DNA from: Bradyrhizobium sp. Ai1a-2
GTDB taxonomy: Bacteria > Pseudomonadota > Alphaproteobacteria > Rhizobiales > Xanthobacteraceae
Direction of reading: 5' to 3'
DNA length: 64,000 nt
NCBI RefSeq assembly: GCF_000426245.1
Contig: NZ_AUEZ01000005.1
Span: forward strand, 1-64,000
The notes under the pieces were generated by a model, which saw only the letters and a program-made list of their open reading frames with translations, was not told where the DNA came from and ran no database searches. Made by a program: the position numbers and the translations under genes. Positions 26,257 to 35,903 of this stretch are shown piece by piece. Position 1 is the first letter of the stretch. Every line of letters starts with the position of its first letter.

Positions 26257-27126
26257 ATGAGCAGGACCATCGACGCCGGCACGCTGAACCAGTGGTACGT
26301 GCTGGATGCGCTTAGCGACATCCCGGCTTCGCTCCGGCGCAATCGCCTGCTCGGGGTCGAATTGACCACGTTCCGCGACGCGGATGGCGCGATCATCGTC
26401 TCGGCGGAAGACAGCGACGATCCGCTGCCGGTGCGCGAGCGTTACGGCTACCTCTGGACCACGCTCGGAAAACCCGATCGCGACGTGCTGCCGATTCCCG
26501 AGGCCAATGAGGCGGACCGGCGGCATGTTGTCTGCGGCGCCGTCTCGGTGCACGCTTCGGGCCTGCGCATCGTCGAGAACTTCCTGGACATGGCGCATTT
26601 CCCCTTCGTCCACACCGATATCCTCGGCGCCGAGCCGCATACGGAGGTGCGCCACTACACCACCGAAATCCGCCGCGACGTCGACGAGGTCTGGGCCACC
26701 GACTGTGAATTCTTCCAGCCGCAGGCGGCGCTATCGGCCAAGGACGGCATCGTCACGCAATATATGTACCGGGTCGCCGCCCCCTTCGCGACGCTGCTCT
26801 ACAAGACCTGCCCGAATGCCGCCGATCGTTGGGATGTGATCTGCCTGTTCGTGCAGCCGCTCGATCCCGACCATTGCCGCGCCCACCCGGTGATGTTCCT
26901 GATCGACGACACCTCCGCACTCGCCGATCTCGTCCAGTTCCAGCAGATGATCTTCCTGCAGGATCGCATCATCCTGGAGAATCAGCGCCCGCGCCTGCTG
27001 CCGCTGGAACCGCGCGCGGAAATCCCGACCCGGGCGGACGCCTCCTCCGTGGTATACCGGCGCTGGCTGAAGGAAAAAGGGGTGCTTTATGGAACCACGC
27101 TCGGGGCAGCGGCGGCATTTTCGTAG
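26257..27126 (+). CDS. Rieske-type oxygenase catalytic subunit lacking the Rieske domain (copy 2)
   Basis: A 289-residue paralogue of the protein at 10107-10973. It has the same iron-site layout: D111-x2-H114-x4-H119 in ENFLDMAHFPFVH, and D236 in LQDRIILENQ. The same Rieske ligands are missing: LLGVELTTFRDADG runs on to RERYGYLWTTLG with no CxH or CxxH. Both copies share IRRDVDEVWAT and the C-terminal EPRAEIPTRAD and YRRWLKEKG blocks. It is the last gene of the plus arm, 29 bp after the deaminase-like gene, with GGAG upstream. It probably works with the Rieske protein from the minus arm. The two copies may form a heteromer or act at different ring positions. Confidence 0.87.
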   Translation: MSRTIDAGTLNQWYVLDALSDIPASLRRNRLLGVELTTFRDADGAIIVSAEDSDDPLPVRERYGYLWTTLGKPDRDVLPIPEANEADRRHVVCGAVSVHASGLRIVENFLDMAHFPFVHTDILGAEPHTEVRHYTTEIRRDVDEVWATDCEFFQPQAALSAKDGIVTQYMYRVAAPFATLLYKTCPNAADRWDVICLFVQPLDPDHCRAHPVMFLIDDTSALADLVQFQQMIFLQDRIILENQRPRLLPLEPRAEIPTRADASSVVYRRWLKEKGVLYGTTLGAAAAFS

Positions 27127-27149
27127 GGGTATTGGAACATCTTGTGACT

Positions 27150-27251
27150 AGAGCGTTTTCGGCTCTGATTTGATCAGAACCGAAGCTTGAAATCTCGTTT
27201 TGACGCGGCTTCTTCACGCGAACCGGTATCCACTTCGCTCGAAAACGCTCT
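27150..27251. repeat. Dispersed palindromic repeat, family A, copy 2
   Basis: Matches 304-407: agagcgttttcggctctgat and atcagaaccgaagct at the front, and cacgcgaaccggtatcc with acttcgctcgaaaacgctct at the end. In this copy the two ends are complementary (agagcgttttc / gaaaacgctct). It follows the last gene of the plus arm and may act as its transcription end. Confidence 0.88.
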
Positions 27252-27358
27252 GATGCGTTGGCAGGCAGTGAGACGCCTGTCACAGGCATGCCAAACTATG
27301 GCCGTACCCGCGTTAAATATACGCGATTCCCGCCACCCCTCATGATCGCTGCGTTTTC

Positions 27359-29689
27359 ATGCCGAGCAACTGTCTCCGACTCTTCACGATTGCGCTCACC
27401 TGTCTGCTGCTGCTGATTTCGCCGGCGCGATCGCAAATGCTTCTCCCGAACACGTCGCCCCCGCCTCCTCCGCCGCCGACGGCAGCGGCGCAGGCGCAAG
27501 CGACGCTGGATATCCTGCAGGACGACCAGAAGCGGGCGCAGCTGATCCAGACGCTGCAGACCATCGCGAAAGCGTCCTCCTCCGGCGCGACGGCACAGCC
27601 GCAAGGTTCGGGGTCGCCGCCGGCCTTCAGCGATAACCTTGGCGTGCAGCTTCTCGCCGAAGTCTCGGACTGGTTCGGCGACGTATCGGACCAGCTCGCC
27701 TCCGCGGCGCGCACCGTGTCCGACTTTCCGATGATCTGGGGCTGGGGCGTCAATCTCACCACCAATCCGTACATGCAGCAGATGCTGCTCGACACGGCGT
27801 GGCGGCTCGTGCTCGTCATCGCCTGCGCTTTCATGGCGGAATGGATCATCCGCCGCGCGATCCGGCGTCCGCTCGCCGCCATCGACCGCTACATTCCGGT
27901 GCGGGCGCGGCATTCCGATCCCGTGCGGGATGCAAATGCAGCCACCGAAACGCAGCCGGTCCGGCGCTGGCATGCGACACTCACCTATGCATGGCAGCTC
28001 GCGATACGGTTTCCCTTTGCACTGGCGCGACTGTTCCTGGACCTGTTGCCGGTGGTCTGCTTCGCGGCGATCGGCAATCTCCTGCTCGCAACCGACATCG
28101 GCCGCGCACCGACGCCACGCGTCGTCATCCTGGCGATGGTCAATGCTTACGTGATCTACCGCAGCATCCTCGCCGTCACCGCGGCGGTGATGTCGCCGGC
28201 CTCCGGCCAGCCCAGCCTGTTCATCATCCGCGATGAAGCCGCCGCCTATCTCGACATCTGGTGGCGGCGCATCGTCGCCGTCATCGTGTTCGGCGTCGCC
28301 TTCGCCAACATCGCGCTGCTGCTCGGCCTGTACCGGCCGGCCTATCACGCCGTGGTCCGGCTGTTGATGCTGGTGGTGCACCTGTTCGTGGTCATCATCA
28401 TCCTGCAATGCCGCCGCAGCGTCGCCGACTGGATCCGGGCGCCGGCGGGCGCGCGCGGCCCGCTCGTGGTGGCGCGCAACCGCTTCGCCGACGTCTGGCA
28501 CATTCTCGCCATCATCCTCGACCTCGCGCTATGGACCGTGTGGGCGCTGCGGGTGCAGAACGGCTATGCGCTGCTGTTCCGCTATTTCGTCGCCAGCGTC
28601 GCCGTGCTCCTGATCGCGCGGCTGGCGTCGATTGCGATGATGGCGGCGCTGGACCGCGTGTTCCGCATCAGCCCGGAATTCACGCGTCAGTTTCCGGGCC
28701 TCGAAGCACGCGCCAACCGGTATTTCCCCGCTTTGCGGAGCATCGTCTCGGGCGTGATCGCTATCATCACCGTGATCGCGCTGCTCGAGGTCTGGGGCCT
28801 GGATGCAGCGGAATGGTTCACCAGCGATCACATCGGCGGACGCCTGCTGTCGGCGCTGATCACGGTCGCCATTGCTGCCGTGGTCGCGCTCGCGATCTGG
28901 GAAGCGGTCAATGCCGCCGTCGAGCAGCATCTGCTGCAGCTCTCGCGCGAAGGACGCTACGCCCGCGCGGCGCGGCTGCGCACGTTCCTGCCGATGCTGC
29001 GCACGACGCTGCTGTCGATCATCCTCACCGTCGTCGCGCTGACGGCGCTGAGCCAGCTCGGCGTCAATATCGCCCCGCTGCTCGCCGGCGCCGGCATCAT
29101 CGGCATCGCCATCGGCTTCGGCTCGCAGAAGCTGGTGCAGGACGTCATCACCGGGCTGTTCCTCCTGCTCGAGAACGCGATGCAGGTCGGCGACTTCGTG
29201 ACCGTGTCGGGCCTGTCTGGCTCCGTCGAGAATCTCTCGATCCGCACCATCCGGCTCCGCGCCGGCGATGGCTCCGTGCACATCATCCCCTTCAGCTCGG
29301 TGACATCAGTCACCAACACCAACCGCGGCATCGGCAATGCCTCGGTCAGCGTCAACGTGGACTACAAGGAAGATCCCGACCGCGTCGGCGCCGTGCTGAA
29401 GGAGATCGGCGCCGATCTGCGCAAGGATCCCGCATTCCAGCACATGATCCGCGGCGATCTCGATCTCTGGGGCGTCGACAAGGTCGATGCCACCATGACG
29501 ACCATTGTCGGCCAGATCCAATGCACCGACTCCGGACGCTGGCCGGTGCAGCGCGAGTTCTACCGGCGCATGAAGAGGCGCTTCCACGAGCTCAACATCC
29601 AGATCGCCCGGCCGCCGCAGACGATGCTCGTGCTGCAGTCGCCACTCGAGCGGAAGGACGAGCCACGCGGCGCGGAGGCCGCGGAGTAG
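27359..29689 (+). CDS. Large mechanosensitive ion channel (MscS family)
   Basis: A 776-residue MscS-type channel, much longer than E. coli MscS (286). It has a signal peptide (residues 1-25), a periplasmic Pro/Ala-rich and helical N-terminal domain, then about ten hydrophobic segments from residue 140 onward. The conserved pore and beta domain is GIAIGFGSQKLVQD, FLLLENAMQVGDFV and VHIIPFSSVTSVTN near residues 580-660. It should open under membrane tension to release solutes after osmotic downshock. It stands alone between two dispersed repeats. The start at 27359 gives a good signal peptide. Confidence 0.92.
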   Translation: MPSNCLRLFTIALTCLLLLISPARSQMLLPNTSPPPPPPPTAAAQAQATLDILQDDQKRAQLIQTLQTIAKASSSGATAQPQGSGSPPAFSDNLGVQLLAEVSDWFGDVSDQLASAARTVSDFPMIWGWGVNLTTNPYMQQMLLDTAWRLVLVIACAFMAEWIIRRAIRRPLAAIDRYIPVRARHSDPVRDANAATETQPVRRWHATLTYAWQLAIRFPFALARLFLDLLPVVCFAAIGNLLLATDIGRAPTPRVVILAMVNAYVIYRSILAVTAAVMSPASGQPSLFIIRDEAAAYLDIWWRRIVAVIVFGVAFANIALLLGLYRPAYHAVVRLLMLVVHLFVVIIILQCRRSVADWIRAPAGARGPLVVARNRFADVWHILAIILDLALWTVWALRVQNGYALLFRYFVASVAVLLIARLASIAMMAALDRVFRISPEFTRQFPGLEARANRYFPALRSIVSGVIAIITVIALLEVWGLDAAEWFTSDHIGGRLLSALITVAIAAVVALAIWEAVNAAVEQHLLQLSREGRYARAARLRTFLPMLRTTLLSIILTVVALTALSQLGVNIAPLLAGAGIIGIAIGFGSQKLVQDVITGLFLLLENAMQVGDFVTVSGLSGSVENLSIRTIRLRAGDGSVHIIPFSSVTSVTNTNRGIGNASVSVNVDYKEDPDRVGAVLKEIGADLRKDPAFQHMIRGDLDLWGVDKVDATMTTIVGQIQCTDSGRWPVQREFYRRMKRRFHELNIQIARPPQTMLVLQSPLERKDEPRGAEAAE

Positions 29690-29753
29690 CCGCGGCAATA
29701 TTCCGTGCGACAGCATGATCCGAATCGATCGGATCGGTTGCGCATCGCACTCC

Positions 29754-29931
29754 CACCTCTCCCGCTTGCGGGAGAGGCATAAGCCGCCTTCGGCGGCCGT
29801 TCTTAAGGGACGCCGAAGCGAAGCTTCGGCTATGGCGTAGCGCCGAGTGAGGGCTCGCTCCATTCGGGGAATCCCAATGCGGAGACACCCTCACCCCAGC
29901 CCTCTCCCGCAAGCAGGAGAGGGAGCGCAGC
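29754..29931. repeat. Dispersed palindromic repeat, family C, copy 2 (long variant)
   Basis: Outer arms cacctctcccgcttgcggga and ctctcccgcaagcaggagag. An extra inner segment not seen in the other copies contains agccgccttcggcggc and cgaagcgaagcttcggc hairpins. About 180 bp against 125 bp for other copies. Confidence 0.85.
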
Positions 29932-30308
29932 GTTCATGGCGGATATGATTCGACTTCATCTCATCGTGCTCCAGGAACTTTCTTTCGACGTCCTGCTCGT
30001 ATCCCCACTGCGGCCACGAGCCGCATCAGCATTTTCAAAAACCGAGTATGGTAGCTGCCAGCGCGCTCGGAGGCAGTCGTCGCTTCCACGAAGCTGTTGC
30101 AAGCGTGCTAAGCGGTGATACGATCCAAACAATAGTGGGGAAATGCTCGAAATTGCCGCGTTGCAACGCAAGTTGAGCGGCGAATTTCTCCTCACGAAAA
30201 ATCGGCAAAAGACCGATTGCAAGAGGGAGAACTGCAAGGTGAAGCTAACGAACACTGCTTTCGAACTTCCGGCATGCTCGCTAGCTGCTACCATCAGCGG
30301 GTAGGCCC
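29932..30308. other. Intergenic region upstream of the ABC operon, no gene seen
   Basis: 377 bp. Short open frames exist on both strands, but none has a ribosome site or a recognisable product. A small hairpin (aatcgg-caaaaga-ccgatt, 30199-30217) lies about 90 bp before the permease start. The operon promoter is expected here, but I cannot point to a clear one. Confidence 0.5.
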
Positions 30309-31262
30309 TTGTACGGGTACATTGTGCGCCGGCTGCTGGCGCTGATCCCTACGCTGCTCTTTGCAAGTCTGATCGTGTTCGCCACGGTGCGGATGATTCC
30401 GGGCGACGTGATCGACATGATGCTGAGCCAGAACGATCTGGCGGCCGACAAGCTGAGCCGCGAGCAGCTCGTTCATGCGCTTGGCCTCGACAAGCCCATG
30501 GCCGAACAATACCTGATCTGGATCGTCGGCATTTTGAAAGGCGATTTCGGCCGGTCGCTCTGGCAATCGACCCCCGTCCTCGAACTCGTCCTGCAGCGCC
30601 TGCCTGTCACCTTCGAGCTCGGCATCATTGCGCTCGCGGTGGGTCTCGTGATCGCGCTGCCGATCGGCGTCTATTCCGCCGTCCGGCAGGACACCGTGGG
30701 AGACTTCGTCGCGCGCTCGTTTTCGATCCTCCTGCTGGCCGTGCCGAGCTTCTGGATGGGCACCATGGTGATGGTGTTCCCATCGATCTGGTGGGGCTGG
30801 TCGCCCGAAGTGAACTACGTGAAGTTCGTCGACGACCCCATCCAGAACCTCAAGCAGATGATCGTGCCGGCCATGGTTCTCGGCGCGAGCCTGTCGGCTG
30901 TCACGATGCGCATGACGCGCACCATGATGCTGGAGGTCCTGCGCCAGGACTACATCCGCACTGCCCGCGCCAAGGGTCTCAATCAAGGCCTCGTCATCAT
31001 GCGCCACGCGTTGCGAAACGCCCTCATTCCGGTGATTACGCTGGTGGGTCTCCAGGCTCCCTTGCTGATCGGCGGCGCCATCGTCATCGAGCAGATCTTC
31101 GTCATCCCCGGCATGGGGCTACTCCTGCTCGAGGCGGTGAACCAGCGGGACTATCCGATCATCACCGGCGTCTTTCTGACGGTCGGACTCGCGGTGATGC
31201 TCATCAACCTCATGGTCGATCTCAGCTACGGCCTGCTCGATCCCCGGGTGAGGACCAGATGA
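30309..31262 (+). CDS. ABC transporter permease, DppB type
   Basis: A 317-residue oligopeptide/nickel-type permease with six hydrophobic segments. It opens YGYIVRRLLALIPTLLFASL. The coupling-loop EAA motif is YIRTARAKGLNQGLVIMRHALRNALIP. The start appears to be TTG 30309 after gggtaggccc, and GTG 30324 is an alternative. Its stop overlaps the next permease start (ATGA). First gene of a five-component importer operon for peptides or a similar solute. Confidence 0.92.
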   Translation: MYGYIVRRLLALIPTLLFASLIVFATVRMIPGDVIDMMLSQNDLAADKLSREQLVHALGLDKPMAEQYLIWIVGILKGDFGRSLWQSTPVLELVLQRLPVTFELGIIALAVGLVIALPIGVYSAVRQDTVGDFVARSFSILLLAVPSFWMGTMVMVFPSIWWGWSPEVNYVKFVDDPIQNLKQMIVPAMVLGASLSAVTMRMTRTMMLEVLRQDYIRTARAKGLNQGLVIMRHALRNALIPVITLVGLQAPLLIGGAIVIEQIFVIPGMGLLLLEAVNQRDYPIITGVFLTVGLAVMLINLMVDLSYGLLDPRVRTR

Positions 31263-32158
31263 CGGCAATCGAACAAGCCAATGCCTCCCTCGACCAGGAG
31301 ACGAGACGCAACCCGGTGCTGCAGTTTCTGGGCCGTCTGTTCCGCGAAAAGCCGTTTGGTGCGGCGGCCGGGGTCATCTTTCTGCTGTTCGTCTTTGCCG
31401 GCCTGTTCGCCGATGTGCTGGCGCCCTATGGCTTCAACGAGATCAATCCCATACAGCGGCTGAAGCCGCCGTCGTGGGCGCACCTCTTCGGCACCGACAA
31501 TCTCGGCCGGGATCTGTTTTCGCGCTGCCTGTATGGCGCCCGCCTTTCGGTGATCATCGGCTTCTCGGCGGCGTTCCTTGCCACCGTGATCTCGGTGCTG
31601 ATCGGCGCATTGACGGGCTATATCGGCGGCCGCTTCGACCTGATCACGCAGCGGTTCGTCGATGCCTACATGTCGTTTCCCGAACTCGTGATCCTGATCG
31701 CGGTCGTCTCCGTGGTGGGTCCGGGCATGCCGCAGATCATCGGCGTCCTGAGCCTTGCCTTCGGCATTGCCGGTTCGCGCATCATACGCGGCGCCGTCGT
31801 CTCCGTGCGCGAGCACATGTATGTGCACGCCAGCCAGTCGATCGGCGCCTCCACCAGCCGCATCCTCTGGCGGCATATCCTGCCCAACATCATGCCGCCG
31901 ATCATCGTGCTGTTCACGACCCGCGTCGGCGCCGTGATCCTCGTCGAATCCGGACTGTCGTTCCTGGGCCTCGGCGTTCCGCCACCGGCGCCGACCTGGG
32001 GCGGATTGCTGTCGGGCAGCGGGCGAACGTACATGTTCCAGGGTCCATGGCTGGCATTGGCGCCGGGGCTCTGCCTGACCATCGTGGTCTACGCCACCAA
32101 CGTCTTTGGCGATGCCTTGCGCGATCTGCTCGACCCACGCATGCGCGGGTCGAGATAG
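31259..32158 (+). CDS. ABC transporter permease, DppC type
   Basis: A 299-residue partner permease. It has an N-terminal cytoplasmic tail, a first helix near residues 35-55, the family string FGTDNLGRDLFSR, and an EAA loop ASQSIGASTSRILWRHILPN. It ends in LLDPRMRGSR, typical of DppC. The start ATG 31259 overlaps the DppB-type stop. It forms the channel with the previous gene's product. Confidence 0.94.
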   Translation: MTAIEQANASLDQETRRNPVLQFLGRLFREKPFGAAAGVIFLLFVFAGLFADVLAPYGFNEINPIQRLKPPSWAHLFGTDNLGRDLFSRCLYGARLSVIIGFSAAFLATVISVLIGALTGYIGGRFDLITQRFVDAYMSFPELVILIAVVSVVGPGMPQIIGVLSLAFGIAGSRIIRGAVVSVREHMYVHASQSIGASTSRILWRHILPNIMPPIIVLFTTRVGAVILVESGLSFLGLGVPPPAPTWGGLLSGSGRTYMFQGPWLALAPGLCLTIVVYATNVFGDALRDLLDPRMRGSR

Positions 32159-32196
32159 CTCGGCAGCGATAAGAACAAACAATGAGGGAGGGAAAC

Positions 32197-33903
32197 ATGG
32201 ATCGGAAGACGACGTTGGGCAGTCTCGCGCGAGGCTTGGCCATCGCAGCTACGCTTGGCCTGTCGCAGCTGCCTGCCCTGGCAGATGAGAAGCCGCAAAC
32301 AGGCGGCACGCTCAACATCGGCATGGTCTACGTGACCCTGTCGCCGCTGTCGTGGGATCCCGCCGACTGGACCTGGAAATTCCAGCAGGACACCGGGCTG
32401 ATGTACGAACAGCTCTTTGCTGGCGATCTTTCCAAGGCAAAGCGCAACGGCGGCAAATACAGCTTCGTGCCGGATGCCTGGCTGCCGAGCGACGCCATCA
32501 AGGGCGAACTCGCGGAAAGCTGGGAATGGAAGGAAAATCCGCTCCGCGTCGAGGTCAAGCTCCGCAAGGGCGTGATGTTTCCCGAAAAGCCGGGCGTGAT
32601 GGCCTCGCGCGAGCTCGTCGCCGACGACGTCGTGCAAAGCTACTACCGCCTCGACAAGAGCCCGAAGAAGGTCCCGACCTATTTCGACCACGTACAGAAA
32701 GTCGAGGCGACGGACCCGCACACGGTCGTCTTTACCTTCAACAACTATCACGCCGAGTGGGACTACCGTTTCGGCTGGGGCTACTATTCCGGCATCGTGC
32801 CGAAGGAGGTGGTCGACGCCGGCGCCGGCAACTGGAAGAACGCCAACGGCACCGGCCCGTTCATGCTGACCGACTATGTCCAGGGCAACGCCGTCACGTT
32901 CTCGAAGAATCCGGTCTACTGGGACAAGGAAAAGATCGGTGGCCAGGAGTACAAGCTGCCGTTCGTCGACAAGATCGTCTATCGCACCATCAAGGACGAA
33001 GCCACGTTCCTCACCGCGCTCCGCACCGCCAAGCTCGACCTTCTCGAAGCGATCAGGTGGAGCGCCGTCGACGAATTGAAGAAGAGCGCACCACAATTGC
33101 AGTGGGCACGCTCACTCGGCACCGGCGGCACCTTCCTCGCGATGCGCGTCGACACCAAGCCGTTCGACGACATCCGTGTGCGGCGCGCGCTGAACATGGC
33201 GGTCAACAAGCAAGAGATCGTGGCTTCCTACTATAATGGCAATGCCGAACTGTTCGCCTATCCCATACATCCGGACTATATCGGCTATTACGAGCCGCTG
33301 GAGAGCATGCCCGACAGCGTGAAGGAACTCTTCACGTACAATCCGGAGAAGGCGAAGGCCTTGCTGAAGGAAGCCGGATACCCCAACGGCTTCTCCTTCA
33401 AGGTTCAGGTCTGCTCCTGCTCGCCGGATCACATGGATCTGCTGCCGCTGGTCGCGGCGTATCTGGAGAAAGTGGGCGTCAAGTTGGAGATCCAGCCGAT
33501 GGAATATGGCGCCTTCCTCTCCGCCATGACCACGAAGACCAACGCCGCCGGCTATTTCATGCGCAACGGCCACACCAATCCCACGACGTCGATCCGCAAG
33601 AGCTTCGTCACCAAGCAGACCTGGAATCCGTCGCAATACTCCGATCCCGAATTCGACAAGAAGATGAACGACGTCTACCTGGAGCGGGACGAGTCCAAGC
33701 GCCAGGACATGATCAAGGCGTTGACGCGCGAGATCGTGGACAAGGCCCCCTATATCTGGCTGCCCGTCGACTACTTCTATACGGCATGGTGGCCGTGGGT
33801 GAAGAACTATGGCGGCGAACTGCGTGTCGGCTCCGAACGGCCCGGTCCTATCCATGCTCGAATCTGGATCGATCAGGATCTGAAGAAGAAGCTTGGTTAT
33901 TAG
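32197..33903 (+). CDS. ABC transporter substrate-binding protein, family 5 (peptide/nickel type)
   Basis: A 568-residue periplasmic solute-binding protein. The signal peptide is about residues 1-29 (LARGLAIAATLGLSQLPALADE). The family-5 pattern is seen in LAESWEWKENPLRVEVKLRKG, NANGTGPFML and VRRALNMAVNK. I chose ATG 32197 because of the strong gggaggg site. The frame continues back to 32182. It sits between permease and ATPase genes of the same operon. The ligand (peptide, opine or other amine) cannot be told from sequence. Confidence 0.93.
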   Translation: MDRKTTLGSLARGLAIAATLGLSQLPALADEKPQTGGTLNIGMVYVTLSPLSWDPADWTWKFQQDTGLMYEQLFAGDLSKAKRNGGKYSFVPDAWLPSDAIKGELAESWEWKENPLRVEVKLRKGVMFPEKPGVMASRELVADDVVQSYYRLDKSPKKVPTYFDHVQKVEATDPHTVVFTFNNYHAEWDYRFGWGYYSGIVPKEVVDAGAGNWKNANGTGPFMLTDYVQGNAVTFSKNPVYWDKEKIGGQEYKLPFVDKIVYRTIKDEATFLTALRTAKLDLLEAIRWSAVDELKKSAPQLQWARSLGTGGTFLAMRVDTKPFDDIRVRRALNMAVNKQEIVASYYNGNAELFAYPIHPDYIGYYEPLESMPDSVKELFTYNPEKAKALLKEAGYPNGFSFKVQVCSCSPDHMDLLPLVAAYLEKVGVKLEIQPMEYGAFLSAMTTKTNAAGYFMRNGHTNPTTSIRKSFVTKQTWNPSQYSDPEFDKKMNDVYLERDESKRQDMIKALTREIVDKAPYIWLPVDYFYTAWWPWVKNYGGELRVGSERPGPIHARIWIDQDLKKKLGY

Positions 33904-33908
33904 GACCG

Positions 33909-34913
33909 ATGAGCCTTGCAATGACGACGGCAGCCAAACCTCTCCTCAGCGTACGCAACCTCGTGACCCGGTTCGGTCGCGGGCGGGGGGCGGTGACTGC
34001 GGTCGATGATGTCTCCTTCGATGTCGGCGTGGGCGAGACGGTGGCTGTTGTCGGCGAGTCGGGCTCCGGCAAGAGCGTGACTGCGCTGTCGATCCTGCGC
34101 CTGATTCCCTCGCCGCCCGGCCGGATCGAAAGCGGCGAGATCCTGTTCGAAGGCAGGGATCTCACCAAGCTTTCCGAGCGCGAGATCATGGAGATACGTG
34201 GCGACCGCATCGCCATGATCTTCCAGGAGCCGATGAGCTCGCTCAACCCGGTGCTTACCGTGGGATTGCAGGTTGCCGAACCGATCAATGTCCATCGGCG
34301 CAAGCCCTGGGATGTGGCGCTTGGCGCGGCGAAACAACTGCTCGGTCGCGTGCGGATGTCTGATACGGAATCGCGGGTCCGTGCCTATCCGCACCAGTTC
34401 TCGGGCGGCATGCGCCAGCGCGCCATGATCGCGATGGCGCTGGCCTGCGAGCCACGGCTGATCATCGCGGACGAGCCGACCACGGCGCTCGACGTAACCG
34501 TTCAGGCGCAGATCCTCGATCTGCTGAAGGATCTCGCGCAGGGTTCTCGGTGCTCGCTGATCCTGATCACGCACGACCTCGGAGTGGTCGCCCGATATGC
34601 CGACCGCGTCGTCGTGATGTATGCAGGGCGCGTGGTGGAGCAGGCGCCTGCACGCGAGCTCTACGCCAATCCCCGGCATCCCTATACGCGCGGCCTGATG
34701 GCGTCAGTGCCGCGGCTCGATGGCGACACCAGCAAGCGCCTGGTGCCGATCGACGGACAGCCGCCCAACCTGGCCCGGCTGCCGACAGGATGCGCGTTTG
34801 CGCCGCGCTGCAGGCAGGCCACCGACCTTTGCCACCGCGAGCGGCCCGCCCTGGCCGAGATAGGACCGCAACACCAAACCGCCTGCTGGCTGGAGACACC
34901 TGCACATGTCTGA
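33909..34913 (+). CDS. ABC transporter ATP-binding protein, DppD type
   Basis: A 334-residue ATPase. Walker A is GESGSGKSV, the Q-loop follows in [16 protein letters not shown], the signature is [15 protein letters not shown] and Walker B is [12 protein letters not shown]. The C-terminal oligopeptide-transporter extension has four Cys (C-x6-C pattern around [16 protein letters not shown]) typical of DppD/OppD. ATG 33909 is the natural start, and the open frame further upstream runs inside the binding-protein gene. It overlaps the next ATPase gene by 8 bp. Confidence 0.94.
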   Translation: MSLAMTTAAKPLLSVRNLVTRFGRGRGAVTAVDDVSFDVGVGETVAVVGESGSGKSVTALSILRLIPSPPGRIESGEILFEGRDLTKLSEREIMEIRGDRIAMIFQEPMSSLNPVLTVGLQVAEPINVHRRKPWDVALGAAKQLLGRVRMSDTESRVRAYPHQFSGGMRQRAMIAMALACEPRLIIADEPTTALDVTVQAQILDLLKDLAQGSRCSLILITHDLGVVARYADRVVVMYAGRVVEQAPARELYANPRHPYTRGLMASVPRLDGDTSKRLVPIDGQPPNLARLPTGCAFAPRCRQATDLCHRERPALAEIGPQHQTACWLETPAHV

Positions 34914-35901
34914 GGCCGATGTCCTCCTCCGCGTCGATGATCTGCAGGTGCACTTTCCCGTGCACAAGGGCGCGGTCTTCCGCAAGCAGGTGGCGACCGT
35001 AAAGGCCGTCGACGGCGTCTCGTTCCAGTTGAAACGCGGCGAAACGCTTGGCCTCGTCGGCGAGAGCGGTTGCGGAAAATCGACGACGGGCCTTGCGATC
35101 CTGCGGATGCTGGAGCCATCAGGCGGGCGCATCGAGTTCGAAGGCCAGGACATCACCCATTTCGACAAGTCCAGCCTGCGTCCGCTGCGCCGGCGCATGC
35201 AGATGGTCTATCAGGATCCCTTCGGATCGCTCAATCCGCGCATGAAGGTCCGCGATATCATCGGCGAGCCACTCGAGGTTCATGGTCTTGCGAAAGACAG
35301 GAATGTCTTTGATCAACGGATCGCGCAACTGATGCGGACGGTCGGCCTGCTGCCTGACATGGCCGACCGCTTCCCGCACGAATTCTCCGGCGGCCAACGA
35401 CAACGGATCGGCATTGCGCGTGCGCTGGCGCTCGAGCCCGCGCTCATCATCTGCGATGAGCCGGTTTCCGCGCTTGACGTGTCGATCCAGGCGCAGGTCG
35501 TGAACGTCTTTGTCGAGCTGCAGCAACGGCTCGGAATGGCCTATCTCTTCATCGCCCATGACCTTGCCGTGGTCCGCCACGTCAGTGACCGCATCGCCGT
35601 GATGTACCTGGGGCGGATCGTCGAAATCGCGGCGCGGGACGAGATCTATCGGAGGCCCCTCCATCCTTATACCCAGGCGCTGCTGGCGGCCGTGCCGGTC
35701 GCCGATCCCGTCGTCGAGGCCACCCGCAAACGCGTTGCGGTCTCGGGCGAGGTGCCGAGCGCCATGAATCCGCCGTCCGGCTGCCGCTTCCACACGCGCT
35801 GTCCACTGGCGATGGATCGCTGTCGACACGAGGATCCTGCGTTGCGCGACCTCGGTGCCGGTCGGGCCGTCGCCTGCCACCTCCACGACATGGCCGCATA
35901 A
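34906..35901 (+). CDS. ABC transporter ATP-binding protein, DppF type
   Basis: A 331-residue ATPase, partner of the preceding one. Walker A is GESGCGKST, the Q-loop is [16 protein letters not shown], the signature is [15 protein letters not shown] and Walker B is [12 protein letters not shown]. The C-terminal Cys-rich extension ([15 protein letters not shown]) is present. It ends 2 bp before the tandem TetR gene, which is therefore in the operon. Confidence 0.94.
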   Translation: MSEADVLLRVDDLQVHFPVHKGAVFRKQVATVKAVDGVSFQLKRGETLGLVGESGCGKSTTGLAILRMLEPSGGRIEFEGQDITHFDKSSLRPLRRRMQMVYQDPFGSLNPRMKVRDIIGEPLEVHGLAKDRNVFDQRIAQLMRTVGLLPDMADRFPHEFSGGQRQRIGIARALALEPALIICDEPVSALDVSIQAQVVNVFVELQQRLGMAYLFIAHDLAVVRHVSDRIAVMYLGRIVEIAARDEIYRRPLHPYTQALLAAVPVADPVVEATRKRVAVSGEVPSAMNPPSGCRFHTRCPLAMDRCRHEDPALRDLGAGRAVACHLHDMAA

Positions 35902-35903
35902 TC

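Noticed and set aside
10107..27126. Firm assignment as a caffeine or theobromine degradation locus
   Set aside because: The architecture resembles NdmCDE, but no NdmA/NdmB-type complete oxygenase, NdmD-type reductase or uric-acid pathway gene is present, so the substrate stays open.
29956..30294. Minus-strand 112-codon frame in the gap before the ABC operon
   Set aside because: No ribosome site, no homology that I recognise, and Ser/Arg-rich composition unlike neighbouring genes.
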